Below the pieces are notes generated by a model that worked only from the letters and a program-made list of their open reading frames with translations, was not told the origin of the DNA and did not search any database. This document shows positions 1-7,835 of a DNA stretch of 10,258 nt, in pieces (the stretch's first letter is position 1; each line of letters opens with the position of its first letter). The stretch spans positions 1 to 10,258 of the forward strand of contig QMLZ01000092.1 in NCBI GenBank assembly GCA_003646995.1. Reading direction: 5' to 3'. The translations under genes and the position numbers were made by a program. This DNA comes from Deltaproteobacteria bacterium. GTDB lineage: Bacteria; Desulfobacterota; DSM-4660; Desulfatiglandales; Desulfatiglandaceae.

Positions 1-534
1 CATATAACCGGCCACAGTGGCTTTGTAAGTTCTAGGGACATTGAAGCGTGGGTGCGTTAGGCGGTAGGCCCATTCACCATCGTTCGTAAAGAGCAGCAAC
101 CCCATGGTGTCGAAATCCAGCCTACCCACAGGGTACACTCTTTCCTTCACGTTATCCAATAACTCTGTGACAAGGGGCCTGCCCAGGGGATCGCTCATTG
201 CACAAATGTACCCAAAGGGTTTGTTGAGCATTATGTAAACTCTTCCTTCCGGGCCGGGGACTTCTCTGTCGTCCACATGGATTTTGTCCTTACCCCAAAG
301 GGCCTTGAATCCCGGCTCTCGCACGACCCTCCCGTTTACCCTCACCCTTCCTGCGGCAATGAGTTCGTCGGCCTTCCGACGGGAGGTAATTCCCGCTAAG
401 GAAAGAAGGCGGTTCAACCTAATGGGTTCGCGAGCCTCATCCAGGTCGATTGTCTGGGCCGGAGAGCGAAGGGATCGGGGCTTCTTTGCTTTCGGACTCC
501 TGGTCTTCTTTTTCTTGATGAGTTTCTTGCTCAT
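1..534 (-). CDS. rluB: Pseudouridine synthase, RsuA/RluB family (3' end outside window)
   Basis: Isomerises a specific uridine in ribosomal RNA; the scpB-adjacent member of this family is usually RluB, which modifies 23S rRNA in the peptidyl-transferase region. 178 residues are visible. A lysine/arginine-rich leader (about 1-37) precedes an S4 RNA-binding domain (about 38-85, with RLNRLLSLAGITSRRKADEL). The catalytic domain follows, with MLNKPFGYICA at 102-112 and the signature GRLDFDT at 137-143; D140 is the expected catalytic aspartate, followed by GLLLFTNDGE. The ATG at 534 is the only ATG after an in-frame TAA at 550-552, with AAAGGAA about 11 nt upstream. The gene overlaps the 3' end of scpB by 98 nt in another frame. 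A later start at a TTG (residue 40) would avoid the overlap but clip the S4 domain. RsuA, RluE or RluF specificity cannot be excluded from the fragment. Confidence 0.93.
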   Translation of the reverse strand, partial: MSKKLIKKKKTRSPKAKKPRSLRSPAQTIDLDEAREPIRLNRLLSLAGITSRRKADELIAAGRVRVNGRVVREPGFKALWGKDKIHVDDREVPGPEGRVYIMLNKPFGYICAMSDPLGRPLVTELLDNVKERVYPVGRLDFDTMGLLLFTNDGEWAYRLTHPRFNVPRTYKATVAGYM

Positions 535-1057
535 GGCCGGCCAGTTCCTTTATCTCCTTGAGTTTTGGGAGAGAGTTGAGATCCTTTAGTCCAAAGACCT
601 CGAGGAATTTCTTGGTAGTGCCATAGATGAGGGGCCTGCCGGGCAGATTTTTTCTGCCAACTATCCGTATCAACCCCTTTTCCATGAGGGATCGTAATAT
701 GCCGCCCACGTCTACGCCGCGCAGTCGCTCAATTTCCTGCCTTAAGATAGGCTGCTTGTATGCCACTATGGCAAGGGTTTCCAATGCGGCGCGAGAAAGA
801 CGGGAAGGGGTAGTCTTCAGCATGGAAAGAATAAAAGGGGCAAACATGGGATGGGTTCGAAACTGGTAGCCACCAGCTACTTCTTTTATGGCAAAGCTCC
901 TTCCGAGATGTTCATATTCTTCCACCAGTTCCTGTAACGCAGAGGTGACTTCAGACACCGTAGCTTCAGGAATCCAGGAGCGGATTTCTTTGGGGCTCAA
1001 AGGCCTGTCCGATGAGAATAGCAAGGCTTCAACGATGAGTTTCAGTGACCTATTCAT
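437..1057 (-). CDS. scpB: Segregation and condensation protein B (ScpB)
   Basis: Kleisin-associated subunit of the bacterial SMC-ScpAB condensin, which compacts and segregates the chromosome. ScpB dimers bind the ScpA centre through tandem winged-helix domains. The 206-residue product starts MNRSLKLIVEALLFSSDRPL and carries the family signature: LSRAALETLAIVAYKQPI (88-105), RGVDVGGILRSLMEKGLI (113-130), then GRPLIYGTTKKFLEVFGL (140-157). The ATG at 1057 is preferred because family members begin at this point and AGGATG lies just upstream. An in-frame extension to 1147 would lie inside scpA and looks non-native. Start and scpA stop overlap by 8 nt (ATGAATAG), suggesting translational coupling. 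The C-terminal tail (about 172-206) is acidic, looks disordered and is encoded in DNA shared with rluB. Confidence 0.96.
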   Translation of the reverse strand: MNRSLKLIVEALLFSSDRPLSPKEIRSWIPEATVSEVTSALQELVEEYEHLGRSFAIKEVAGGYQFRTHPMFAPFILSMLKTTPSRLSRAALETLAIVAYKQPILRQEIERLRGVDVGGILRSLMEKGLIRIVGRKNLPGRPLIYGTTKKFLEVFGLKDLNSLPKLKEIKELAGHEQETHQEKEDQESESKEAPIPSLSGPDNRPG

Positions 1058-1781
1058 TGTTATCATCCTGGTTTTCAAATTTCGCTTCAAGCCTGATATC
1101 ACGGTCCTGGGTAGGCTGGAAGACCCTGACCATCCCCGCCCGCACAAGTTCCAACAGGGCCAAAAAGGTTACAATCAGCTCAGAAATGGTAAGCTGCCCT
1201 TCAAAGATTTCCCTGAAATACACACTCCTTTTTTCCCTGAGGAGCGCAACAAGATACGCTGTTTTTTCCTTCACTGACCACCGGGCAGCCTCTATCTTGA
1301 GTCTCGTTTCGTACTGTTCTTCTTCTATTATGCGTCTGAAGGCAGTTATAAGTTGAAAGATATTCGCTTCAACTTCGGGCCCTTCCTTGCTTACTTCATC
1401 CAGAAGGGTCCTGTCCAGGGGCCTGGTGAACACGTCTTTTTGAAGGATCTCTCTTTCCGCGAGTTCCTCCGCTGCACTCTTTAGATTCATGTATTCCAGC
1501 AAGGGTCGGGTTATCTCCACCCTCGGATCTTCCTCGTCAGTCCCTTGCTCATAATCGGGCAGGAGCATCTTTGATTTTATGTGAACCAATGTGGAGGCCA
1601 TTACCAGAAAATCTGTGGCAACAGTTACGTTCAGCGCCCTCATCATGTCAAGGTACTCAAGGTACTGATCCGTAATGGTGGCAATCGGTATATCAAATAT
1701 GTCCACCTCATTTTTGTGAATCAAGTGAAGGAGCAAGTCTAGAGGCCCCTCAAATATTTCCAGCTTTACCTGGTAATCCAT
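1050..1781 (-). CDS. scpA: Segregation and condensation protein A (ScpA kleisin)
   Basis: Kleisin subunit that bridges the SMC head and neck and recruits ScpB in the bacterial condensin. At 243 residues it is normal for the family. The N-terminal SMC-neck binding region has FEGPLDLLLHLI (10-21) and NEVDIFDIPIATITDQYLEY (24-43). The conserved DFLVMASTLVHIKSKMLLP follows (57-75). The middle, about 76-140, is charged and low in conservation. The C-terminal winged helix that contacts the second SMC head includes VTFLALLELV (204-213). GAGG lies 5 nt before the ATG. It sits 63 nt downstream of trpS and overlaps scpB by 8 nt. No smc gene is in the window, so the ATPase must lie elsewhere, as is common. 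Confidence 0.96.
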   Translation of the reverse strand: MDYQVKLEIFEGPLDLLLHLIHKNEVDIFDIPIATITDQYLEYLDMMRALNVTVATDFLVMASTLVHIKSKMLLPDYEQGTDEEDPRVEITRPLLEYMNLKSAAEELAEREILQKDVFTRPLDRTLLDEVSKEGPEVEANIFQLITAFRRIIEEEQYETRLKIEAARWSVKEKTAYLVALLREKRSVYFREIFEGQLTISELIVTFLALLELVRAGMVRVFQPTQDRDIRLEAKFENQDDNNE

Positions 1782-1844
1782 AACGGCCTCAACAGCCTGG
1801 GTGTAACGGTCTAATCTGAAAATGACTTTGGATGATAATCCTTC

Positions 1845-2831
1845 TCATGGCAACTTCACTGCCTCCCTCACCGCTTCCATAGTACTCATGGCCACAGTGC
1901 GCGCCCTCTGGCACCCATCCCTCATGATTTCCTTTACCCTCGATAAGTTCGCTTCCAGTTCCCTCCGCTTTTCTTTGATGGGCCCCAGGCCCTTTTTCAG
2001 GGCTTCAGCCATCATCTTTTTACATTCAACACAGCCAATCTCTGCTTTCCGGCACGCTGCATCTATTTCCTTTACTCTTTGCTCCTCAGAGTATATTTCG
2101 TGATAGGAAAACACATTGCAAACCCCGGGGTCACCCGGGTCGTTCCTTCTTTTCCTCTGGGGATCGGTAACCATCTGACTCACTTTTCGTTCTATTTCTT
2201 CATCGCTGTCGGTTAAAAAGATGGCGTTTCCATAACTCTTGCTCATTTTTCTTCGATCAATGCCTAAGAGCTTGGAGGTAGGGGTGAGCAGCACATCTGG
2301 CACAGGAAACACGTCTGTGTACAGGTGGTTGAAACGCCTTGCTATCTCCCTTGTCAGTTCCACGTGAGGAGCCTGGTCTTCACCAACTGGCACACCATTG
2401 GCCTTGTACATCAAAATGTCAGCTGCCTGAAGCACGGGATAGCCCAAAAAGCCATAGGTATATATATCGCGCTGGGTCAATTCCCGTAGCTGCTCCTTGT
2501 ACGTTGGATTTCGCTCCAACCAGGGAAGGGGAGTGATCATGGAAAGTATAAGGTGCAGCTCGGCATGTTCTTTTATCTCTGATTGTATAAAAAACGTGCA
2601 AACTTCTGGGTCAAGGCCGACTGATATCCAGTCCATTATGATCTCGTACGTGCTTTCGCTGATAATGGCAGGGTCCGCATATTCGCTGGTGAGGGCATGC
2701 CAGTCTGCTATAAAGAAATAGCATTCGTATTCGTGTTGTAGATTTTTCCAGTTGAGCAATGCCCCGTGCAGGTGGCCCAAGTGCATCTTCCCTGTTGGCC
2801 TCATGCCACTCACAATGCGTTTCTTTGCCAT
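1845..2831 (-). CDS. trpS: Tryptophanyl-tRNA synthetase with a 4Fe-4S-type cysteine pattern
   Basis: Class Ic aminoacyl-tRNA synthetase: activates tryptophan with ATP and charges tRNA-Trp in the cytoplasm. The product is 328 residues, normal for bacterial TrpRS. The HIGH-type motif is HLGH (17-20) in GKMHLGHLHG, and KMSKS is exact at 195-199. The conserved GEDQAPHVELTREIARRFN spans 150-168. The C-terminal anticodon-binding region contains C238, C260, C267 and C270, spaced C-x21-C-x6-C-x2-C. This nearly matches the cysteine motif that binds a 4Fe-4S cluster in Thermotoga maritima TrpRS, so a cluster is likely here (inference). The ATG at 2831 is preferred over a GTG at 2852 because AAAGGAG lies between them, 9 nt before the ATG. 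It sits 59 nt downstream of the nucleotidyltransferase fusion gene and is probably cotranscribed with it. Confidence 0.97.
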   Translation of the reverse strand: MAKKRIVSGMRPTGKMHLGHLHGALLNWKNLQHEYECYFFIADWHALTSEYADPAIISESTYEIIMDWISVGLDPEVCTFFIQSEIKEHAELHLILSMITPLPWLERNPTYKEQLRELTQRDIYTYGFLGYPVLQAADILMYKANGVPVGEDQAPHVELTREIARRFNHLYTDVFPVPDVLLTPTSKLLGIDRRKMSKSYGNAIFLTDSDEEIERKVSQMVTDPQRKRRNDPGDPGVCNVFSYHEIYSEEQRVKEIDAACRKAEIGCVECKKMMAEALKKGLGPIKEKRRELEANLSRVKEIMRDGCQRARTVAMSTMEAVREAVKLP

Positions 2832-2840
2832 TCCGTGAAT

Positions 2841-2847
2841 CTCCTTT
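2841..2847 (-). promoter_or_regulatory. Ribosome binding site of trpS
   Basis: AAAGGAG on the minus strand, 9 nt before the ATG at 2831. It overlaps the codons that would follow the alternative upstream GTG at 2852, so it decides the start in favour of the shorter product. Confidence 0.75.
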
Positions 2848-2890
2848 CTCACACCAGTGCTAGGTTATTGCCTTGGCCCGATTCGGCAGC

Positions 2891-5575
2891 TCAGCTTTTC
2901 CCTGTGGTCCTGTCCTCGGTGCCAAGTTCACCTTTGTATCGTTCCATAACCAGGGCTAACTCGTCCTCTTTTGACTGTATTTCCTGGTTTAGCCGGGCCT
3001 GAAGTATGTCCTCAAAAACCTGCTTGAAAATGGGCCCGGGCTTCATTCCAAGCTTTATCAGTTCCTTTCCTGAAAGCTCCACTTGAGTGCCCTTAAGCTT
3101 TGTGAAGTAAAGTGAAATCAACCTCCGCGCCTTTTCACTAAAGGTCTTGGCCATCAGGTAGAGAAGAACCTCTGTATCATAAGGGCTCAGCAATGTATAG
3201 AGCCCATAATTGTCGCCCGAAAACCCGTGAAGCGCGTGAACAAGGTCAGGTAACTTTTCGCGCTGAGATACCATAGCCTTGCTCTTGTTGTCTACCATTC
3301 CAACAAAATCCATGACCTTTGCAAATTCCGCGTCTTCCAAGGAAGAGGTGAGTCCGTACCAGTACACCTGCCACGGCTCAAATTCCTCTTCAAGATACAG
3401 GAGTCGATACCACGCAATAACGCTTTTTATCTCCTCAAGCAGCTTCTTGAGCTTTTCATTGTAAACTATTTGCGGGCTGATATATTGCAATAGGTCAAAC
3501 TCATTCATCCGTTCAATTGCTCTGATAGGATCGGATTCGCTGAGAATCAGTTTCAGTTCTGTAAATAGCCGGTGCCCCGAGATCTCTTTTAGTGCATCAA
3601 TCTTCACAGCATTTTTGATGAGCGCCAAGGTCAGCTTGCCGATCTTAAAACCGAATCTTTGTTCAAAACGGATGGCCCTGAAAACCCTTGTAGGGTCTTC
3701 CACGAAGGACAGATTGTGTAAGACCCTTATCACCTTCTCCTTAATATCCCGCTGGCCCCCGAAGTAATCAATAAGGGTACCATAATCCCTTTTGTTAAGC
3801 TTTATTGCCAAGGTGTTGATGGTGAAATCCCTCCTGTAAAGGTCCATTCTAAGGGAACTGGTCTGAACAATGGGTGGAGAGCCAGGGGATTCATAGTATT
3901 CCATCCTAGCTGTGGCAACATCCACCTTGAAGCCGTCCGGGAAGATGAGCACAGCAGTGCCAAATTTCTTATGACTCCGTACCCTGGCCTCATAATGCTT
4001 GGCATATTCGTGGGCGAATTCTATTCCGTCGCCTTCTATGACGATGTCCACGTCGAAATTTTCCTTGTGGAGCAGCACGTCACGCACAAGCCCCCCCACA
4101 AGGTAGGCATTGTAGCCCAACATATCAGCCACATGGCCAAAGCTCTTCAGCCTGTCAACGAGCTTCCGGGGGAGGCGCTCTTTAAGGATATTTGCCATGT
4201 TTTTTGTCCTGACAGGGTGTCCGGTGGCCTTATCTTCTATTAGGAGGTCAGGAACTAAGGGCTCTCCCACCAGGATGTTCAACAAATCCGTCCTGGTGAT
4301 GACACCAAGAACCTTTCCCCTGTCAACCACGGGCAGCACCCTGAGTTTGTTCTTAATGATCAAGTCTTGAACTTCCTTCAAGGTTGCATCGGGACCGACG
4401 GTGGAGAATTCGATGTTCATGTAATCACTGACTTTGAGCTCTTCCAAGCCGAAAAAGACTGCCTTTTCAACAACTTGCCTGGTAATGTATCCCTTCAGCT
4501 CTTCATCCTCTATAACAAGGAGTACGTTTATGTTGTAGCGCGTCATGAGATTTGCGGCCTTCTTCACAGTTGCATCAGGGGGAACCCAAATAACTGGTGA
4601 AGACATCATGTCCCGCGCCTTGCTTGTCGGTCTAATCCTGTTTCTCAGGATTGCATTGAGGGACCGCTCCACTTGAGCAAGGGTCTTATTTTTGATGGTT
4701 GCAGAAGCCGCCTGGGGGTGCCCTCCGCCACCCAGTGCGGCCGCTATATCCCCGACGTTTACCTGCGGCACCCGGCTCCTAGCGACCAGGTATACCCTAT
4801 CTTCCATCTGGGCGAGGGCAAAAACCACGTCAAGGTTTTCCATTTCCATGAGTTTGTGGACAAGGACTGCGAAGTCCCCCACGTATTCATCCCGAACCAC
4901 TTTTGTTATTACTACTTCTACGCCGTTAATGGTCTTCCTGGAGGCTGACCGAGTAAGGTCATTAAGAACCCAAACCTGCTCAGCAGTTAGTTCCCTAGTC
5001 AGCATGTCCGCAATAATATTGTGATTCGCACCTTGACTGCTCAACCATGCTGCGGCTTCATAGTCCTCGGGTGTAGTAGATGAAAATGTGAACGAGCCCG
5101 TATCCTCGTGTATTCCCAGACACATTAGGGTAGCCTCGTCAGGTGTCAGTTCTATCCCTTTTTGCCTGAGCAGTTGCGTGAGAATGGTTGTGTTGGCCCC
5201 ACACTGCCTAATAACCTCTACATCACCCTTGATATCGTCGTCAGAGTCAGGATGATGGTCGTAAATATGAATCTCAAGGCCTGGTTTGCCCACCAGATCT
5301 GCAAATCGGCCTATTCGTGATTTCTGCCTCGTATCTACAAGGATGAGTTTTTTCAGCTTGTCCAGCTTAACGTGTTTAAGCTTAAGGAAATCAAATAGAT
5401 AAGATGTAGAATTAAGGAAAAAGTTGCGTAAATTCTTCTCTTGGGCACCGGGAAATACCATTGCTGCTGAGGGGTATAGCTTGTGAGCGGCGATCATGGA
5501 GGCAAGCGCATCGAAATCTGCATTTATGTGCGTGGTTATGACTTCCTCTGGATGTTGATTCCCGTTTTTCAACAT
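2891..5575 (-). CDS. DHH phosphoesterase / CBS pair / tRNA nucleotidyltransferase fusion (CCA- or A-adding type)
   Basis: An 894-residue multidomain protein. Residues 15-165 form a DHH/RecJ-like phosphoesterase with metal ligands in THINADFD (15-22), LVDTR (80-83 region), DHH (106-108) and GIHEDTG (154-160). A DHHA1 module ends in GGGGHPQA (282-289). Two CBS domains follow (about 320-370 and 380-436), which usually bind adenine nucleotides. The class II nucleotidyltransferase head has GGLVRD (494-499), the metal pair D508/D510 in FDVDIV, RRDFTIN (581-587) and EDPTRVFRAIRF (626-637), then a helical RNA-binding tail. The nucleotidyltransferase should add CCA, or part of it, to tRNA 3' ends; a poly(A) polymerase role is not excluded. 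The DHH part may trim or degrade RNA or a cyclic or oligo-nucleotide. The start is uncertain: ATG at 5575 fits where such proteins begin, but an in-frame GTG at 5617 would add 14 residues. Neither has a strong ribosome binding site. Confidence 0.93.
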   Translation of the reverse strand: MLKNGNQHPEEVITTHINADFDALASMIAAHKLYPSAAMVFPGAQEKNLRNFFLNSTSYLFDFLKLKHVKLDKLKKLILVDTRQKSRIGRFADLVGKPGLEIHIYDHHPDSDDDIKGDVEVIRQCGANTTILTQLLRQKGIELTPDEATLMCLGIHEDTGSFTFSSTTPEDYEAAAWLSSQGANHNIIADMLTRELTAEQVWVLNDLTRSASRKTINGVEVVITKVVRDEYVGDFAVLVHKLMEMENLDVVFALAQMEDRVYLVARSRVPQVNVGDIAAALGGGGHPQAASATIKNKTLAQVERSLNAILRNRIRPTSKARDMMSSPVIWVPPDATVKKAANLMTRYNINVLLVIEDEELKGYITRQVVEKAVFFGLEELKVSDYMNIEFSTVGPDATLKEVQDLIIKNKLRVLPVVDRGKVLGVITRTDLLNILVGEPLVPDLLIEDKATGHPVRTKNMANILKERLPRKLVDRLKSFGHVADMLGYNAYLVGGLVRDVLLHKENFDVDIVIEGDGIEFAHEYAKHYEARVRSHKKFGTAVLIFPDGFKVDVATARMEYYESPGSPPIVQTSSLRMDLYRRDFTINTLAIKLNKRDYGTLIDYFGGQRDIKEKVIRVLHNLSFVEDPTRVFRAIRFEQRFGFKIGKLTLALIKNAVKIDALKEISGHRLFTELKLILSESDPIRAIERMNEFDLLQYISPQIVYNEKLKKLLEEIKSVIAWYRLLYLEEEFEPWQVYWYGLTSSLEDAEFAKVMDFVGMVDNKSKAMVSQREKLPDLVHALHGFSGDNYGLYTLLSPYDTEVLLYLMAKTFSEKARRLISLYFTKLKGTQVELSGKELIKLGMKPGPIFKQVFEDILQARLNQEIQSKEDELALVMERYKGELGTEDRTTGKS

Positions 5576-5693
5576 ATTTTTACCACTGTCCCCTATTCTT
5601 AGTGAAGATCTTAGCACAGGAGGGATATGTCCTTCCAGTACTAACGGGCTGGCTAATCACGCGCTGACGCCGAAGATGGTATTATGTGGTAGG

Positions 5694-5719
5694 ATAAAAG
5701 CGCGCGGATCTTTCCGCGC
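5694..5719 (-). terminator. Intrinsic terminator after the rpoZ-dnaJ-dksA operon
   Basis: On the minus strand a perfect 7-bp stem, GCGCGGA / TCCGCGC (5719-5713 with 5708-5702), closes an AAGA loop. It is followed after two bases by TTTT (5699-5696). It begins 27 nt after the dksA-like stop and lies upstream of the next minus-strand gene, so it should divide the two operons. The U-run is short, so some read-through is plausible. The rest of 5576-5746 shows no convincing promoter; the best -10 is CATAAT (minus, 5686-5681) with no matching -35. Confidence 0.72.
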
Positions 5720-5746
5720 AAGGTGGAAATTCGAGTGGGCGGTAGT

Positions 5747-6112
5747 CTAAATCCCCCTTAGTTTTTCCTCTGTTTCCTGCTTTTTCTTGCATTCTATGCA
5801 AAGGGTAGTAACAGGTCGAGCCTTGAGACGCTCCTCAGAGATTTCTTCACCGCACGACTCGCATATACCGAATGTGCCATTATCGAGCCTCTCCAAGGCC
5901 TCCTTAATCTTTACGATAAGCTTCCGCTCCCGGTCTCTGATTCTGAGCAGGAAGTTCCTGTCTGACTCAAGGGCTGCCCTGTCAGTTGGGTCTGGAAAAT
6001 TGTCTGCCTGGTCAGTCATGCCGCTTACTGTTTTACTTGCTTCTTCCAGAAGGCGGTCAAGCCGCTCGTTCAAGAGTTTACGGAAATATTCCTTTTTCTT
6101 TTTGGTAAGCAT
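5747..6112 (-). CDS. dksA: Short DksA/TraR-family RNA polymerase-binding regulator
   Basis: DksA inserts a coiled coil into the RNA polymerase secondary channel and, with ppGpp, retunes promoters during nutrient stress. This 121-residue protein is shorter than the 151-residue E. coli DksA. It has a lysine-rich helix (1-30), then the coiled-coil tip with D41-P-T-D44-R-A46, matching the functionally important DxxDxA motif. The second helix is about 48-77. A four-cysteine zinc finger follows: C84, C87, C105 and C108, with the typical RLKARPVTTLCIECK (95-109). The retained tip suggests a true DksA activity rather than the shorter TraR type; this is inference. It is 80 nt downstream of dnaJ and last in its operon, just before a hairpin terminator. 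The GAGGAG upstream is about 15 nt from the ATG, so initiation may be modest. Confidence 0.88.
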   Translation of the reverse strand: MLTKKKKEYFRKLLNERLDRLLEEASKTVSGMTDQADNFPDPTDRAALESDRNFLLRIRDRERKLIVKIKEALERLDNGTFGICESCGEEISEERLKARPVTTLCIECKKKQETEEKLRGI

Positions 6113-6159
6113 GGTCTCTGAAAGCTACTCCTCTGTCCGCTATAAAATGGAAATTAGAA

Positions 6160-6188
6160 TATTTATCATCATTCGTTCGGAATGTAAA
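6160..6188 (-). promoter_or_regulatory. Possible internal promoter before the dksA-like gene
   Basis: On the minus strand TTTACA (6188-6183) resembles a -35. The -10 is poor: TAAATA at 6165-6160 with a 17-nt spacer, or GATAAA at 6167-6162 with a 15-nt spacer. The 80-nt dnaJ/dksA gap is AT-rich, long enough for separate transcription of the regulator. Weak call. Confidence 0.28.
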
Positions 6189-6192
6189 CATA

Positions 6193-7314
<1,122 letters not shown>

Positions 7315-7340
7315 TTACCTATTGAGCGCTGTTCTTCAGC

Positions 7341-7637
7341 CTATTCTTCCTCTTTCTCCTGGTCGCTGTCGGAATCCGAGGCCTTTACGGGCTCGGGCAG
7401 GGATTCAGGTTCGATATCTGTTTCACTTTGCTTCAATTGCTCGAGTTCGTCCTTTGAAACAGGATAGACCTTGCCGGCAGCAATTTCCCTGAGCGCAATT
7501 ACTACGTCCTTGTTTTTGGCCTGAACGAGCGGCTCTGCCCCTTTCCTGAGTTGCCTGACCCTTTTTGCAGCTAAATGAATAAGGGCAAATCTGTTTTCCA
7601 CATTTCTCAAACAATCCTCGACGGTTATTCGTGCCAT
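7341..7637 (-). CDS. rpoZ: DNA-directed RNA polymerase omega subunit
   Basis: Smallest core RNA polymerase subunit; it wraps the beta-prime C-terminus, aids assembly and, in E. coli, forms part of ppGpp site 1. The product is 98 residues. The conserved core has [10 protein letters not shown] (1-10), [16 protein letters not shown] (15-30) and the near-universal [12 protein letters not shown] (46-57). The N-terminal MAR stretch, close to the ppGpp contact in E. coli omega, is retained. The tail (about 70-98) is strongly acidic and looks disordered. AGGAG sits 6 nt before the ATG. It is the first gene of rpoZ-dnaJ-dksA, behind a good sigma70-type promoter, and diverges from comM. The guanylate kinase gene often placed beside rpoZ is absent here. 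Confidence 0.96.
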   Translation of the reverse strand: MARITVEDCLRNVENRFALIHLAAKRVRQLRKGAEPLVQAKNKDVVIALREIAAGKVYPVSKDELEQLKQSETDIEPESLPEPVKASDSDSDQEKEEE

Positions 7638-7643
7638 GGCCTT

Positions 7644-7648
7644 CTCCT
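7644..7648 (-). promoter_or_regulatory. Ribosome binding site of rpoZ
   Basis: AGGAG on the minus strand with a 6-nt spacer to the ATG at 7637; it supports this start. Confidence 0.75.
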
Positions 7649-7749
7649 GTGAGCAAAATGGATTAATTTTTGACCCCCGGTTGGGGCTGCAAGATTGGGT
7701 TCGAAGCAGCGCTAGGGGGTGCTGTATTAAAACTCTAAATAAACTTTAC

Positions 7750-7778
7750 TTTATAACACGGCATATGCTAGATGTAAA
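7750..7778 (-). promoter_or_regulatory. Sigma70-type promoter of rpoZ-dnaJ-dksA
   Basis: On the minus strand TTTACA (7778-7773) is separated by exactly 17 nt from TATAAA (7755-7750). Each hexamer has five of six consensus bases, and TG sits one base before the -10 (extended -10). Transcription should start near 7742, giving a leader of about 105 nt before rpoZ. A plus-strand TATAAC (7752-7757) overlaps the -10, so the divergent comM promoter may share this site, though I find no good plus-strand -35. Confidence 0.7.
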
Positions 7779-7835
7779 GCGGTTTCGCCAGAAGGCGTTG
7801 TCCTGCAACTCTCACGTGGTACTTGAGGAATCTCA

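Noticed and set aside
1058..1147. N-terminal extension of scpB to an upstream ATG
   Set aside because: The 30 added residues lie in the scpA coding region in another frame and do not resemble ScpB. The family start and a ribosome binding site fit 1057.
7691..7724. GGTTCGAA resembling a tRNA T-loop in the rpoZ/comM gap
   Set aside because: The flanking bases do not form a T-stem and no acceptor, D or anticodon arms are present.
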